A stretch of 64,000 nt of DNA from Roseinatronobacter ekhonensis (GCF_900499075.1 NZ_UIHC01000001.1:62001-126000), one strand, 5' to 3'; shown: positions 45,636 through 55,134, counted from the first letter of the stretch. Numbers and translations: made by a program. Notes: a model not told the origin generated them from the sequence alone.

Positions 45636-47087
45636 ATGTCTATCGCCTTCGACAACAGCTATGCCCGCGACCTGACCGGCGCTTATGTGGCCGCCATGCC
45701 GCAGGGCTGGCCCGACCCGCAACTGGCGCTTTTGAACACCGCTTGGGCCGAAACGCTTGGTCTGGACACGGGGTTTTTGCAAACCCCGGATGGTGTGGCG
45801 ATGCTGTCGGGTCATGCGGCCCCTGAAGCGGCGCAACCCATTGCCCAAGCTTACGCTGGCCACCAGTTCGGTGGGTTCAACCCGCAACTTGGCGACGGGC
45901 GCGCCTATTTGCTGGGCGAGGTTCTGGCCCCCGATGGCGCGCGCCATGACATCCACCTGAAGGGCGCGGGGCGCACGCCTTTCGCGCGCGGCGGCGACGG
46001 GCGCGCGGTGCTGGGGCCTGTCCTGCGCGAATATCTGGTGTCAGAGGCGATGGCGGGCTTGGGCATCCCGACCACGCGCGCGCTGGCGGCGTGCACCACA
46101 GGCGACCGGGTGCTGCGCCAAAACGGGCTGGAGCCGGGTGCGGTGCTGGCGCGCACAGGCGCCAGCCATTTGCGCGTCGGCACGCTGCAATTTTTTGCCG
46201 CGCGGGGCCAGCCCGACATGGTCGCGCGGGTTGCCGACTATGCTATTGCGCGGCATGATCCCGATCTGGCGGGCACAGAGGGGCGGTATCTCGCCTTCCT
46301 GTCCCGCGTGGGTGCACGGCAGGCGCGGTTGGTGGCGCAATGGATGGGGGTCGGGTTTGTGCATGGCGTCATGAATACCGACAATTGCACCTTGTCGGGC
46401 GAAACCATCGACTATGGCCCTTGCGCCTTCATGGAGCGCTACGATCCCGCCACTGTCTTCAGCTCGATCGACCATGGCGGGCGCTATGCCTATGGCAACC
46501 AACCGGGAATTATCATGTGGAACATGGCACGTCTGGCAGAGGCCATGTTGCCGCTGATCGACCCGGATGAGGACCGCGCGGTCTCGCTTGCGACGGCCGC
46601 GGTCGAGGCGGTTCAGGACCAGTATCGCGCCGAATGGCTGGCGGTCTTTGCGCGCAAACTGGGGTTCGAGCGGGCCTGCCCCGAGGTTCTGGTCGATGAC
46701 CTGCATCGCCTGCTAGAGGGGCAGGGGGTTGATTTTACAAATTTCTTCCGGATGTTGCCCGACGCTTTGACGGGGGACACCGCGACGCTTGCAGCGGAAT
46801 TCAACGACCCGTCGGGCCTGTCCCCTTGGCTTGACCGGTTGCGCGCCGGATTGGACAATCCCGATACCGCTGCCGCCCGTATGCGCGCGGTCAATCCGAT
46901 CTATATTCCGCGCAACCACTTGGTCGAACACGCTTTGGAGGCTGCGAGCGACTTGGGTGACATGGACCCGTTCCTGTCACTTCTGCAACATGTTCAGACA
47001 CCGTTTACCCCGCGCGCGGACGGCGCGGCATTCGCCAGCCCCGCACCGCAGGACGCGCCCTCTGTCGTTACCTTTTGCGGAACCTAG
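45636..47087 (+). CDS. selO: Protein adenylyltransferase SelO (YdiU)
   Basis: SelO is a pseudokinase-fold enzyme that moves AMP from ATP onto Ser, Thr or Tyr of target proteins and is linked to redox stress. The 483-residue protein has AYAGHQFGGFNPQLGDGRAYLLGE (about 72-95), DIHLKGAGRTPFARGGDGRA, the catalytic-region VGFVHGVMNTDNCTLSGETIDYGPCAFM (about 243-270, with the metal-binding Asn/Asp) and MWNMARLAEA. A cysteine stands three residues from the C-terminus (Cys481), at the position of Sec in eukaryotic SelO. AAGG precedes ATG 45636. It converges with the EVE gene, the stops overlapping in CTAG. Confidence 0.94.
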   Translation: MSIAFDNSYARDLTGAYVAAMPQGWPDPQLALLNTAWAETLGLDTGFLQTPDGVAMLSGHAAPEAAQPIAQAYAGHQFGGFNPQLGDGRAYLLGEVLAPDGARHDIHLKGAGRTPFARGGDGRAVLGPVLREYLVSEAMAGLGIPTTRALAACTTGDRVLRQNGLEPGAVLARTGASHLRVGTLQFFAARGQPDMVARVADYAIARHDPDLAGTEGRYLAFLSRVGARQARLVAQWMGVGFVHGVMNTDNCTLSGETIDYGPCAFMERYDPATVFSSIDHGGRYAYGNQPGIIMWNMARLAEAMLPLIDPDEDRAVSLATAAVEAVQDQYRAEWLAVFARKLGFERACPEVLVDDLHRLLEGQGVDFTNFFRMLPDALTGDTATLAAEFNDPSGLSPWLDRLRAGLDNPDTAAARMRAVNPIYIPRNHLVEHALEAASDLGDMDPFLSLLQHVQTPFTPRADGAAFASPAPQDAPSVVTFCGT

Positions 47088-47500
47088 ACACCACCGCCGA
47101 GTTCGCAAATTACCGCCCATTCGTCGGCGCGCACCGGCTGCACCGAAAGGCGTGCCTGTTTCAGCAACGCCATCTCTGACAGGCGTGGGTCATTCTTGCA
47201 CATTTCCAATGTGACTGGCTGTTTCAGCTTTGAAACTGCGCGAATATCGACACATTCCCAACGTGGGTCGTCGGTCGTGCTGTCGGGGTGGGCGGTGGCG
47301 ATCACCTCGGCTATTCCGATCACGGCCTTGTCGCTTTGCGAATGATAGACAAAGGCGCGATCACCAAGCGCCATGTCGCGCATCATGTTGCGGGCTTGGT
47401 AGTTGCGTACGCCGTCCCACTCTTCGCCCGCATCACCTTTCGCGACAAGGTCGTCCCATGAAAACGCGTCAGGTTCGGATTTCATCAGCCAGTAGCGCAT
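47084..47500 (-). CDS. EVE-domain protein
   Basis: EVE domains belong to the PUA-like fold and bind modified bases in DNA or RNA. The 138-residue protein is a single EVE domain with MRYWLMKSEPDAFSWDDL at the start (the conserved W-L-x-K-S-E-P), WDGVRNYQARNMMRDM (about 29-44), FVYHSQSD and IGIAEVIATAHPD. The target is unknown, and proposed roles include tRNA modification reading. ATG 47500 overlaps the stop of the YCII gene (TGATG). It is the last gene of the tsaD-gpsA-YCII-EVE operon. Confidence 0.9.
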   Translation of the reverse strand: MRYWLMKSEPDAFSWDDLVAKGDAGEEWDGVRNYQARNMMRDMALGDRAFVYHSQSDKAVIGIAEVIATAHPDSTTDDPRWECVDIRAVSKLKQPVTLEMCKNDPRLSEMALLKQARLSVQPVRADEWAVICELGGGV

Positions 47501-47775
47501 CAGCCGACAACCTTTTTCCATTCCTGCAAACGCACATCCGCGAACAGCCCGGCCATGGCGTAAGGATCATTCATGCCCCAAGCGGTGGCGGCGGCCATGT
47601 CCGGCAGGTCCAGCACGATCAGCGATCCGGCCATGTCGCCCGCATTATCCAGCAACGGCCCTGCCTGAACCACACAGCCGGTGTCGCGGATATAGTCCAG
47701 ATGCGCGGCGCGGTTGGCTTTGCGGGTCTCCAGCGCACCGGGTTTGTCGGTGCAGACCATCATGAAAAGCGGCAT
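47500..47775 (-). CDS. YciI-like (YCII) protein
   Basis: This is a 91-residue member of the YCII ferredoxin-like fold family. E. coli YciI is the reference, and the biological role is mostly unknown. The sequence shows MPLFMMVCTDKPGALETRKANRAAHLDYI, then VVQAGPLLDNAGDMAGSLIVLDLPDMAAATAW and a short C-terminal helix. The conserved His25 in AAHLDY and Asp35-region residues match the putative active site of the fold. TGGAG precedes ATG 47775. It is 3 bases from gpsA and overlaps the EVE gene, so all are read together. Confidence 0.88.
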   Translation of the reverse strand: MPLFMMVCTDKPGALETRKANRAAHLDYIRDTGCVVQAGPLLDNAGDMAGSLIVLDLPDMAAATAWGMNDPYAMAGLFADVRLQEWKKVVG

Positions 47776-47778
47776 GTC

Positions 47779-48729
47779 TTACTCCAGTGTCAGGGGGCGG
47801 GCGAGCAGCGCGCCCTTGGCTTCGGTCGGGGTCAGAACGCCGTCGATGACGGCGGCGACCATGCGGGTGATCGGCATGTCTATATCATGCTCTCTGGCCA
47901 GGCGGGTCACGGCGCGGGCGGTTGCCGCGCCCTCGACGGTCGTCGCCGCATCAAAGCCGGTTTGCGCGCCCAAGGCCATGCCATACCGAAAGTTGCGCGA
48001 CTTCTCCGAACCGCAGGTCAGCACCAGATCGCCCAGACCGGACAGGCCTGCAAGGGTTTCCGACTCTGCGCCCAAAGCCAGCGCCAAACGCTGCATTTCG
48101 GCATAGCCGCGCGCCATCAGTGCCGCGCGCGCAGATTCGCCAAGCCCCGCGCCAATGACCATGCCCGCCGCGATGGCGATGACGTTTTTCAGCGCCCCGC
48201 CCAGCTCTGCGCCGGTCACGTCGGTATTGCGGTACAGGCGCAGGTTCTCGGTCGACAGCCGTGCTTGCAGATCGGTGCCCAAGGCGTCGTCGCGCGCCGC
48301 CAGCGTGAGCGCGGTTGGCAGCCCGCGCGCGATATCGGCGGCAAAGCTGGGGCCGGTCAGCAGCGCGCCGCGTGCGCCGGGAAGGGCTTGCTCGATCACA
48401 CCGACCGGCCCGATCAATAGGTCCAGATCGACGCCCTTGGAGCAGGCAACCAAAATCCGCGGGGCCAGCCAGGCCGCGTGCTCTTGCAAAAATCCGCGCA
48501 TCTGCTGCATGGGCATCGCCAGCAGCAGCGTGTCGGCGTCAATCTCTGCCAGATCGCCCGTGATGGCCACGGTATCGGGCAGGTCCACGCCGGGCAAGCG
48601 CCGCGCGTTCTGGCCGGTACGGGTCATGTCGGCGGCGTGGTCGGCATCGCGCGCCCAGAGCTGTGCATGACCCAGAGCGCAGGCCAGTGCGGTGCCGAAC
48701 GCGCCCGCGCCCAAGATTGCCACGCTCAT
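47779..48729 (-). CDS. gpsA: Glycerol-3-phosphate dehydrogenase (NAD(P)+)
   Basis: GpsA reduces dihydroxyacetone phosphate to sn-glycerol-3-phosphate, the backbone for phospholipids. The 316-residue protein has the nucleotide fold [14 protein letters not shown] (3-16), [26 protein letters not shown] (about 143-159), the catalytic Lys in [13 protein letters not shown] (about 188-200) and [25 protein letters not shown] 48729 overlaps the tsaD stop by 4 bases. The in-frame extension upstream is within tsaD. YCII follows after 3 bases. Confidence 0.96.
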   Translation of the reverse strand: MSVAILGAGAFGTALACALGHAQLWARDADHAADMTRTGQNARRLPGVDLPDTVAITGDLAEIDADTLLLAMPMQQMRGFLQEHAAWLAPRILVACSKGVDLDLLIGPVGVIEQALPGARGALLTGPSFAADIARGLPTALTLAARDDALGTDLQARLSTENLRLYRNTDVTGAELGGALKNVIAIAAGMVIGAGLGESARAALMARGYAEMQRLALALGAESETLAGLSGLGDLVLTCGSEKSRNFRYGMALGAQTGFDAATTVEGAATARAVTRLAREHDIDMPITRMVAAVIDGVLTPTEAKGALLARPLTLE

Positions 48730-49832
48730 GCCTTGGCTCCTTTCTTGCCCGCACCCAGCATCGGGGCGGATGTTGTGTCCAGCGGCCAGCGCGGACGTGC
48801 AGCGAGCGTCAGGTCGTCGCGCGCCCCCATGCGCATCCGCTCCAGTCCGGCCCATGCGATCATGGCGGCATTGTCGGTGCACAGCTTCAATGGCGGGGCA
48901 AGGAAGCGCGCGCCTGCGGCTTGTCCAACGCGCTCCAGTGCGGCGCGTATGCTTTGGTTGGCCGCCACGCCACCTGCGACGGCCAGCACCGGCGCTTGTG
49001 GGGCGCGGTCCATATACAGCTTCAGCGCGCGGCGGGTTTTTTCGGCCAGAACATCGGTCATAGCCGCCTGAAAACTGGCGCAGATATCGGCACGGTCCTG
49101 CGCATAAAGCCCGCCTTGTGCGGCGACCAGCCCGTCACGCGCGCGCAGCACGGCGGTTTTCAGACCGGAAAACGACATATCGCAGTCGGGTCTGTCCAAC
49201 AGCGGGCGGGGCAGGGCGAAGCGTTCGGGATCGCCCATGCGCGCCTCTGCCTCGACCAGCGGGCCGCCCGGCTGGCCCAGTCCAAGCAGTTTGGCGACCT
49301 TGTCAAACGCCTCTCCGGGTGCGTCATCAATGGTGCCGCCAAGGCGGGTGAAGTCGTCCACCCCATCGACCAGCAGAAACTGGCAATGCCCGCCAGAAAC
49401 CAGCAGCATAAGGTACGGAAATGCGATGCCGTCGGTCAGGCGCGGGGTCAGCGCGTGACCGGCCAGATGGTTCACGCCGACCATGGGTTTGCCGGTGGCC
49501 GCCGCCAATCCCTTGGCCAGCATCACCCCCGCCATGACACCGCCGATTAGGCCCGGTCCGGCGGTGACCGCGATGGCGTCGATCTGGCTCAGGTCCAGCG
49601 CGGCGTGTTTCAGCGCAGCCTCGACCGCCAGATCCAGTTTTTCGGCATGGGCGCGTGCGGCAATCTCTGGGACCACACCGCCGAACCCCGCATGAAGCTC
49701 TTGCTGTCCCAGCACGATATTCGAAAGGATATCGACAGAGCTACCATCTGTCCGCAGAACCGCAGCGGCGGTGTCGTCGCAAGAGCTTTCCAGCCCCAGA
49801 ACGGTCAGCGTGGCAGCGGTGTGGTTTGTCAT
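48726..49832 (-). CDS. tsaD: tRNA N6-threonylcarbamoyladenosine transferase TsaD
   Basis: TsaD, with TsaB and TsaE, transfers the threonylcarbamoyl group to A37 of ANN-reading tRNAs. The 368-residue protein has [13 protein letters not shown] (12-24), the [16 protein letters not shown] region, metal-binding His122 and His126 in [16 protein letters not shown] and [10 protein letters not shown], and [13 protein letters not shown]. The metal Asp lies in [11 protein letters not shown] 49832 is used, and a second ATG one codon upstream is equally possible. It overlaps gpsA by 4 bases and heads the operon, diverging from hemD across 96 bases. Confidence 0.96.
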   Translation of the reverse strand: MTNHTAATLTVLGLESSCDDTAAAVLRTDGSSVDILSNIVLGQQELHAGFGGVVPEIAARAHAEKLDLAVEAALKHAALDLSQIDAIAVTAGPGLIGGVMAGVMLAKGLAAATGKPMVGVNHLAGHALTPRLTDGIAFPYLMLLVSGGHCQFLLVDGVDDFTRLGGTIDDAPGEAFDKVAKLLGLGQPGGPLVEAEARMGDPERFALPRPLLDRPDCDMSFSGLKTAVLRARDGLVAAQGGLYAQDRADICASFQAAMTDVLAEKTRRALKLYMDRAPQAPVLAVAGGVAANQSIRAALERVGQAAGARFLAPPLKLCTDNAAMIAWAGLERMRMGARDDLTLAARPRWPLDTTSAPMLGAGKKGAKA

Positions 49833-49928
49833 CATGCTCTCGGTTGCCAAGACGGCTGCGTTCCAGCTACCACTTGGACGCAGACCGCACAATCCCGTGC
49901 CCGGCCCTTGCCCCGAAAGCGAGCACCT

Positions 49929-50648
49929 ATGGCTTGCCTCCTTCTGACCCGCCCCCGCGCCAGCGCCGAAAGTTTCGCCGCGGCTGCCGGTTGGGTGGGC
50001 GATTTGGTGATTTCGCCGGTGCTGCAGGTTGTCTTTTACAACGTGGACCCGCCCGCGCCAGACGAGGCGGTGATCGTCACCTCGCAACACGGGGTGGACG
50101 CGCTGGTCAGGGCGACTGACCATCGCGACTGGCCGGTTTGGTGCGTGGGCCCGCGATGTCTGGAAGCCGCGCGAGATGCGGGATTTTGCAACCTGCACGA
50201 TGGCGGCGGGACCGCGCAATGCTTGTTCGACATGCTGTGCGATACCCGCCCGGACCGCATGCTGGTACATATGCGCGGAACGCATGTTGTGACCGATCTG
50301 ACCGGGCGGCTAAACGCCGCAGGACTGCGCGCGCGGGCCGTGCCGTGTTACGACCAGCAGGCCTCGCCATTGACCGCGGCGGCGCAGGCGTGCCTGCAAG
50401 CGCCCGGTGCCGTGCTTTTGCCTGTATTTTCACCACGCAGCGCGGCAATTTTCGCGCAGGAGTGGCGGGCGATCACCGCGCCGCAAGCGCAGCTACATGC
50501 CGTGGCGATCAGCCCGGCGGCGGCGTCGGGGCTGGAGTCTGTGCCAACCACCAGCGTGCATATTGCCGACACGCCCGACCAGCCCGGAATGCTGGCTGCG
50601 CTTGCGCGGGCGCAAGCCGCGCTTGAGCCTGACCAAAACCCGCGATAA
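49929..50648 (+). CDS. hemD: Uroporphyrinogen-III synthase (HemD)
   Basis: HemD closes hydroxymethylbilane to uroporphyrinogen III. The family is weakly conserved, so the 239-residue product is assigned partly from context. Sequence support includes [13 protein letters not shown] at the start, then [10 protein letters not shown] (about 56-65), [17 protein letters not shown] (the GxxTA-like region), [14 protein letters not shown] and [12 protein letters not shown] (about 159-170). The gene is followed by mic60 and hemY, the usual alphaproteobacterial order. ATG 49929 follows AAGCGAG, and the earlier in-frame extension overlaps tsaD. hemC is not beside it. Confidence 0.85.
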   Translation: MACLLLTRPRASAESFAAAAGWVGDLVISPVLQVVFYNVDPPAPDEAVIVTSQHGVDALVRATDHRDWPVWCVGPRCLEAARDAGFCNLHDGGGTAQCLFDMLCDTRPDRMLVHMRGTHVVTDLTGRLNAAGLRARAVPCYDQQASPLTAAAQACLQAPGAVLLPVFSPRSAAIFAQEWRAITAPQAQLHAVAISPAAASGLESVPTTSVHIADTPDQPGMLAALARAQAALEPDQNPR

Positions 50649-50697
50649 GGTATCAAGGAATTGCTGCATGGCGGCGTAACGGGTTGGGGGATAAACG

Positions 50698-52296
50698 GTG
50701 GCGCGCAGAACCACAAGCAAGACAGGAACAAGCAAGCGGGCAACCGCTCCGCGCCGATCCCGCAGCACCAAGCCCGCGTCTGATACGACTGATACTGCGG
50801 CGACGCCCACTGACCAGACGACGGACACGGCCGCGGATGCGTCATCCGGTCAAGCAGAAACGGCGACAACCGAGGACGGCACCGACACAAGCTCGCCCTT
50901 GGCAGATGGTCCGGCCCAGATGGGCGAGGACACCGCCTCTGCTCCCGATGCGGCAGCCGGTGAGAGCGCGCCCGAAGCTGGTGACACGTCCACCGAGAGC
51001 GCGATGGAAAAGCCGGACCCCGCGGCTGATACAGGTACCGTCCCCGAGACGTCAGCCGCGACAGTGTCCGACGAGGTGACGGCAGAGGCGGATGCGCCTG
51101 ATGCCTCCGAACCTGTGCCTGAAGAATCGACACCCGAAGAGGCGGTCCAATCAGACGAGGTTGCGACACCCACGGCGGAATCCGATACGACAATGACCAC
51201 ATCGGAAACAGCCGGCGCGCCAAGCGACGCGACCGTCGCGACATCAGAGCCGCAGACTCCGCCGATCGCCCCGCCCACACCCGCCCCCGAGCCGCAGAAA
51301 CGCGGCGGGTTCTTGCCCCTGTTGTTGGGCGGTGTGGTTGCGGGCGGCATCGGCTACGGCGCGCATTTTTACCAGACCAATATGCAAGCCACGGTGCCAG
51401 ACGAGGCAAGCGCATTGACCGCGATGGAGGCCGAGATCGGCGCCCTGCGCACCGAACTGGCAGACCTGCGCGAAGCAGTGGCGCAGGGGCCAGACCTGTC
51501 GGACCTGGAAGCTCAGATCGCGGCGCTTGAGCCCGCGGATATTGGCGGTGTGCAAGCTGCGATAGATGATTTGCGCAGCCGTGTTGCCGCGATTCCAGAG
51601 GTTGATGAAGCCGCTTTGCAAGCCCAGATCGAAGCATTGCGCGCCGAGCCGGATGTTGATCTTGGCCCGGTTGAAGACAGCCTTGCCGAGCTGGAGGCGG
51701 CCTATGCGCCGATGCCAGAGCAGATGGCCGCGCTGCAAGCCGATATGGACGCGTTGCGCGCGCTGGCGACCGAAGAGGTCGCGCAGGCAGAGGCCGCTGT
51801 TGACACAGCGCTTGCCACCGCAGGACTGGACCGGATACGCGCTGCACTTGTCACAGGCGCATCTTTTGATGACGCGGTTGCCCAACTGGCAGAGGCCGGG
51901 GCCGATGTGCCTGCCGCCTTGAGCGATGCCGCCAGTGACGGGGTGCAAACCGTCGAACAACTGCAAGACAGCTATGGCGTTGCCGCGCGTGCAGCCATCG
52001 GGACCAGTTTGCAAGCCGCGCCTGCCGAATCCGCAACCGAAAAATTGGGCAACTTCTTCCGTGCGCAGGTCGGTGCGCGCTCGCTTGCGCCGCGCGAGGG
52101 GGATGATCCCGACGCCGTGACCTCACGCGCCGGTGCCGTCGTGGCAGAGGGCGACTTTGCGTCGGCACTGGACGAATTGTCGGCGCTCCCGGATGAGGGG
52201 CGCGCCGCGATGGATGATTGGCTGACTGCTGTGAATACCCGTTTGAATGCAGCCGCCGCGCTTGACGCGCTGCAAGCTGAAATTTCGACAGAGTAA
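50698..52296 (+). CDS. Mic60/mitofilin-family inner-membrane protein
   Basis: This is an alphaproteobacterial homologue of mitochondrial Mic60 (COG4223), thought to shape intracytoplasmic membranes and hold envelope contact sites. The 532-residue protein has a long, low-complexity acidic N-terminus rich in Thr, Ala, Asp, Pro and Glu (about 1-200), one helix (about 204-224, FLPLLLGGVVAGG), a coiled-coil region (about 234-365) and a C-terminal mitofilin domain ending in FASALDELSALPDEGRAAMDDW. GTG 50698 is the start. The disordered cytoplasmic N-terminus is long for the family. Location between hemD and hemY is conserved in the class. Confidence 0.88.
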   Translation: MARRTTSKTGTSKRATAPRRSRSTKPASDTTDTAATPTDQTTDTAADASSGQAETATTEDGTDTSSPLADGPAQMGEDTASAPDAAAGESAPEAGDTSTESAMEKPDPAADTGTVPETSAATVSDEVTAEADAPDASEPVPEESTPEEAVQSDEVATPTAESDTTMTTSETAGAPSDATVATSEPQTPPIAPPTPAPEPQKRGGFLPLLLGGVVAGGIGYGAHFYQTNMQATVPDEASALTAMEAEIGALRTELADLREAVAQGPDLSDLEAQIAALEPADIGGVQAAIDDLRSRVAAIPEVDEAALQAQIEALRAEPDVDLGPVEDSLAELEAAYAPMPEQMAALQADMDALRALATEEVAQAEAAVDTALATAGLDRIRAALVTGASFDDAVAQLAEAGADVPAALSDAASDGVQTVEQLQDSYGVAARAAIGTSLQAAPAESATEKLGNFFRAQVGARSLAPREGDDPDAVTSRAGAVVAEGDFASALDELSALPDEGRAAMDDWLTAVNTRLNAAAALDALQAEISTE

Positions 52297-52306
52297 GGAA
52301 AACACT

Positions 52307-53773
52307 ATGTTCTGGACGTTGCTGAAACTCCTTGTCTTTGTCGTTGTGGTCATCGGGCTGGCCTATGGCGCCGGTGCGCTTATGGATAGCGGGCAGACGG
52401 TCGGTTTGCGCATTCTGGATATGGAATTCACGCTTGGCCCGATTCAGGCGATCATTGCCTTCGTTGTGTTCCTTGTGGCGCTGTGGCTGGTGCTGAAAGC
52501 GATTTCGCTGTCACTGACGCTGCTTCGGTTCATGAATGGTGATGAGACGGCAATTCGCCGCTTTTTCGTACGCAATCGCGAGAAGAAAGGGTTGGATGCG
52601 CTCCTGGCATCGATGCTGGCGCAATCTTCGGGCGACTCGAAACTGGCCATCGCCAAGGCGGAAAAGGCGCATAAGCTCTTGAATCGTCCCGTGATGACCA
52701 ATCTCTTGATTGCCCAGGCCGCTGAGGCCAAGGGCAATAACGCCTTGGCTATCACGCATTACAAAGGGCTTCTGGATGACCCGCGCAGTCGCTTTGTCGG
52801 GGTTCAGGGCCTGATCCGCGCCGAGCTTGAACTTGGCGAGACCCAAAAAGCCCGCGCACTTGCCGTGAAAGCGCTGGAAATGCAGCCGGCGCATGAGGCC
52901 ACACAGAACACGCTTCTGAAACTTCAGACCGACTCCGAAGACTGGAGCGGCGCGCGCAAGACGCTGGAAACCAAGAAATCCAGCGGTCATCTGCCGCGCG
53001 ACGTGTATCGCCGCCGCGACGCCGTACTGGCCTTGCAAGAGTCCGACGCGCTGGCCGCAAAGGACAACCTGCCCCGCGCCCGCGAAGCCGCGATTGAAGC
53101 AAACCGCCTGTCGCCCGATCTGGTGCCCGCCGCGGTTGCAGCCGCCCAAGCCTTGGTTGCGCAGGGCAAAGGCAGCTATGCGACGAAAGTCATCAAGACC
53201 GCATGGAAGGCCGCGCCGCACCCGGAATTGGCCTCTGCCTTTGCGGCGATCGAAAAGGACGAAACGCCACGTCAGCGGCTGGGCCGGTTCGAGAAACTTC
53301 TCAAGATGCACCCGCAAGCCGATGAATGCCGAATGCTGCGGGCAGAACTGCTAATTTCAGCAGAAGATTTCCCGGCCGCCCGCCGTGCCTTGGGCGACCT
53401 GTTCGAAACCCGGCCAAGCATGCGTGCCCTGACGATCATGGCCGCAATCGAACGTGGCGAAGGCGCAGATGACGCAGTTGTGCGCGGCTGGCTGGCCCGC
53501 GCTTTGACGGCCAAGCGCGGCCCCCAATGGGTGTGTTCGGCGTGTCAGCATGTGCATGCAAGCTGGCAGGCGGTCTGCGACCATTGCGGCGCATTCGACA
53601 CGCTGGAATGGCGCGACGCTCCCGACAGCGCCGGACCGTCCGCGACCCAGACAGAGCTTTTGCCACTGATCGTGGGTAGCTTGCCAAAACCGGCGGAAGA
53701 TGCAGACATCATCGATGCCGCAACGCCCCAAGGCGATGCAGAGCCTCGGCATTCGGCAGAGAAACCGGCCTGA
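52307..53773 (+). CDS. HemY-N domain TPR membrane protein (COG3898)
   Basis: This 488-residue protein has two N-terminal membrane helices (about 4-26 and 43-66) of the HemY-N domain, a TPR-like helical repeat region (about 95-390) and a C-terminal zinc ribbon with two CxxC pairs in WVCSACQH and VCDHCGAF (about 407-432). Despite the name, its enzyme role in haem synthesis is not established and it is unrelated to protoporphyrinogen oxidase HemY. It begins 10 bases after mic60, and its TAAGGA ribosome site overlaps the mic60 stop, so the genes are coupled. A hairpin follows the stop. Confidence 0.88.
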   Translation: MFWTLLKLLVFVVVVIGLAYGAGALMDSGQTVGLRILDMEFTLGPIQAIIAFVVFLVALWLVLKAISLSLTLLRFMNGDETAIRRFFVRNREKKGLDALLASMLAQSSGDSKLAIAKAEKAHKLLNRPVMTNLLIAQAAEAKGNNALAITHYKGLLDDPRSRFVGVQGLIRAELELGETQKARALAVKALEMQPAHEATQNTLLKLQTDSEDWSGARKTLETKKSSGHLPRDVYRRRDAVLALQESDALAAKDNLPRAREAAIEANRLSPDLVPAAVAAAQALVAQGKGSYATKVIKTAWKAAPHPELASAFAAIEKDETPRQRLGRFEKLLKMHPQADECRMLRAELLISAEDFPAARRALGDLFETRPSMRALTIMAAIERGEGADDAVVRGWLARALTAKRGPQWVCSACQHVHASWQAVCDHCGAFDTLEWRDAPDSAGPSATQTELLPLIVGSLPKPAEDADIIDAATPQGDAEPRHSAEKPA

Positions 53774-54041
53774 AAGGTCTGATCCGCTTTGAAAACCAGT
53801 GCTAGGGCTCGTGATAGTCGTGCCCTAGCGCTTAGTATTTCTGGCAATGGCCAAGGCATTAGGTTTCTGTGACCTCTGCCAGAAGGCTGGCAACCAAGGC
53901 CGCAACGGCGTCGCGCCAGCGTATCATTCTGCCGATGAGGAAGCGACCGTCCGGAACGGTGACCAATCCAGTGACAGAACTCAAAACACCAAAACCCGCT
54001 TTCGCGAGACGTTCAAAATAATATGTATTTCTTGCTGTTTA
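53774..54041. other. 268-base spacer between hemY and tRNA-Asn
   Basis: Apart from the inverted repeat at 53801-53829, I see no gene in this spacer. A short plus-strand frame from 53847 runs into the tRNA and has no coding character or ribosome site. Confidence 0.4.
53801..53829 (+). terminator. Possible terminator after hemY
   Basis: GCTAGGGC and GCCCTAGC pair perfectly over 8 bp around a 13-base loop, 28 bases after the hemY stop, with a moderately T-rich tail (TTAGTATTT). This is weaker than the other terminators here because of its long loop and broken T-run. Confidence 0.45.
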
Positions 54042-54116
54042 TGGCTCCGGCGGTAGGGATCGAACCTACGACCAATTGATTAACAGTCAACTGCTCTACC
54101 GCTGAGCTACGCCGGA
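54042..54116 (-). tRNA. tRNA-Asn (anticodon GTT), CCA encoded
   Basis: On the minus strand the 75-base gene folds as a standard cloverleaf. The acceptor arm is TCCGGCG/CGCCGGA, the D-arm has GCTCAGCGGTAGAGC, and the anticodon arm TTGACTGTTAATCAA carries GTT. The T-arm has GGTTCGATCC, and the discriminator G is followed by an encoded CCA. I see no repeated tRNA end nearby that would suggest an integrated element. Confidence 0.97.
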
Positions 54117-54173
54117 CCATGCGGGCGCTATAGCAACTGCGTTTCGGGGCGTCCAGTGGCATTTTGAGATTTT

Positions 54174-55061
54174 TCAATTCGGCATCTTGTAGCTGAAAAC
54201 GGCGTTCGGGGACAAAGCTGGTTGGGCGTGAACGATGTCTCGTGCGTGTAAATCGGCAAGATGGGCGAAGACGTTTCGCGCCGCGGCTTTGTGGAGGCCC
54301 TGCGGAACATTCGTGTAGATGCGGTCCACCAGTGCCGCGATCTGTGCCGGGCCGTTCCGGAGTGCTTTGAGGAGTGCCGTCTCGCGGGCGCGGCGGTGTA
54401 CGATCAGTTCCGCAACCCTTTCGCGGGGCCGGTCTATGACCGCACCATGTCCGGGATGGTAGGCGCTGGTGTCGATCTGTCCAAGGCGTTCCAGCGCGCG
54501 CATATAGGCGCTCATATCCCCATCGGGCGGGGAGACGAGTGAAGGCGCCCATCCCATAACGTGATCGCCCGTAAACAGCCTGTCGCGCCACTGAAAGCAC
54601 ATATGGTTGCTCATATGCCCCGGCGTCCAGATCGCGGTGATGGTTTCTGCGCCGACCTGCAACACCTCGCCATCCTGCAGGCAGCGGTCGGGTGCAAAGG
54701 TCAGATCAATTCCTTCGCCGCCGCCGATTGTGTCATTGGCCGCAAGGCTCTTCATCTGCTCGCTGCGGCCTGCTTTGCTGTCGCCGAAGGCGAGCACCGG
54801 CGCGCCCGTGGCCTGCGCCAGCCGGGGTGCAAGGGCGGAGTGGTCCTTGTGGCTATGTGTGACCAATATGCAGCCAACCGCACGCGGGCCGATCACGTCC
54901 AGCAGCCGCGCCAGGTGCGCAGACTCGTCTGGGCCGGGGTCTATGACAGCCAGCTCTGACATACCCAGAATATAGCTGTTGGTCCCTTCTGCCGTCATCG
55001 GAGAAGGATTGTCCGCGCGCAGCAATGTGAGACTAGGGGCAAGTTCTACGCGATTGGTCAT
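54174..55061 (-). CDS. MBL-fold metallo-hydrolase (LACTB2-like)
   Basis: This 295-residue soluble protein of the metallo-beta-lactamase fold has the two-metal motif THSHKDH (68-74, HxHxDH), then a GHMSNHM His, FTGDHVMGWA with the bridging Asp, and HPGHG with the last His. All ligands are present. The C-terminal helical domain (about 215-275) is the winged-helix-like part of LACTB2-type proteins, whose human member is an RNA nuclease, while bacterial members are mostly uncharacterised. It lies after tRNA-Asn on the same strand and diverges from the sensor kinase gene. Confidence 0.87.
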   Translation of the reverse strand: MTNRVELAPSLTLLRADNPSPMTAEGTNSYILGMSELAVIDPGPDESAHLARLLDVIGPRAVGCILVTHSHKDHSALAPRLAQATGAPVLAFGDSKAGRSEQMKSLAANDTIGGGEGIDLTFAPDRCLQDGEVLQVGAETITAIWTPGHMSNHMCFQWRDRLFTGDHVMGWAPSLVSPPDGDMSAYMRALERLGQIDTSAYHPGHGAVIDRPRERVAELIVHRRARETALLKALRNGPAQIAALVDRIYTNVPQGLHKAAARNVFAHLADLHARDIVHAQPALSPNAVFSYKMPN

Positions 55062-55134
55062 GCCGCGAAATTACAGCGGTGTAGCCGTGGTGTATAGCGT
55101 GTATATCTGCGGCGTATCAGGTAGATTGGGCCGG

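Noticed and set aside
53847-54056. Short plus-strand frame before the tRNA
   Set aside because: It runs into the antisense strand of tRNA-Asn, has no ribosome site and no coding character.
54042-54116. tRNA-Asn as an integration site for a mobile element
   Set aside because: No partial tRNA copy, integrase or change in base composition is seen on either side.
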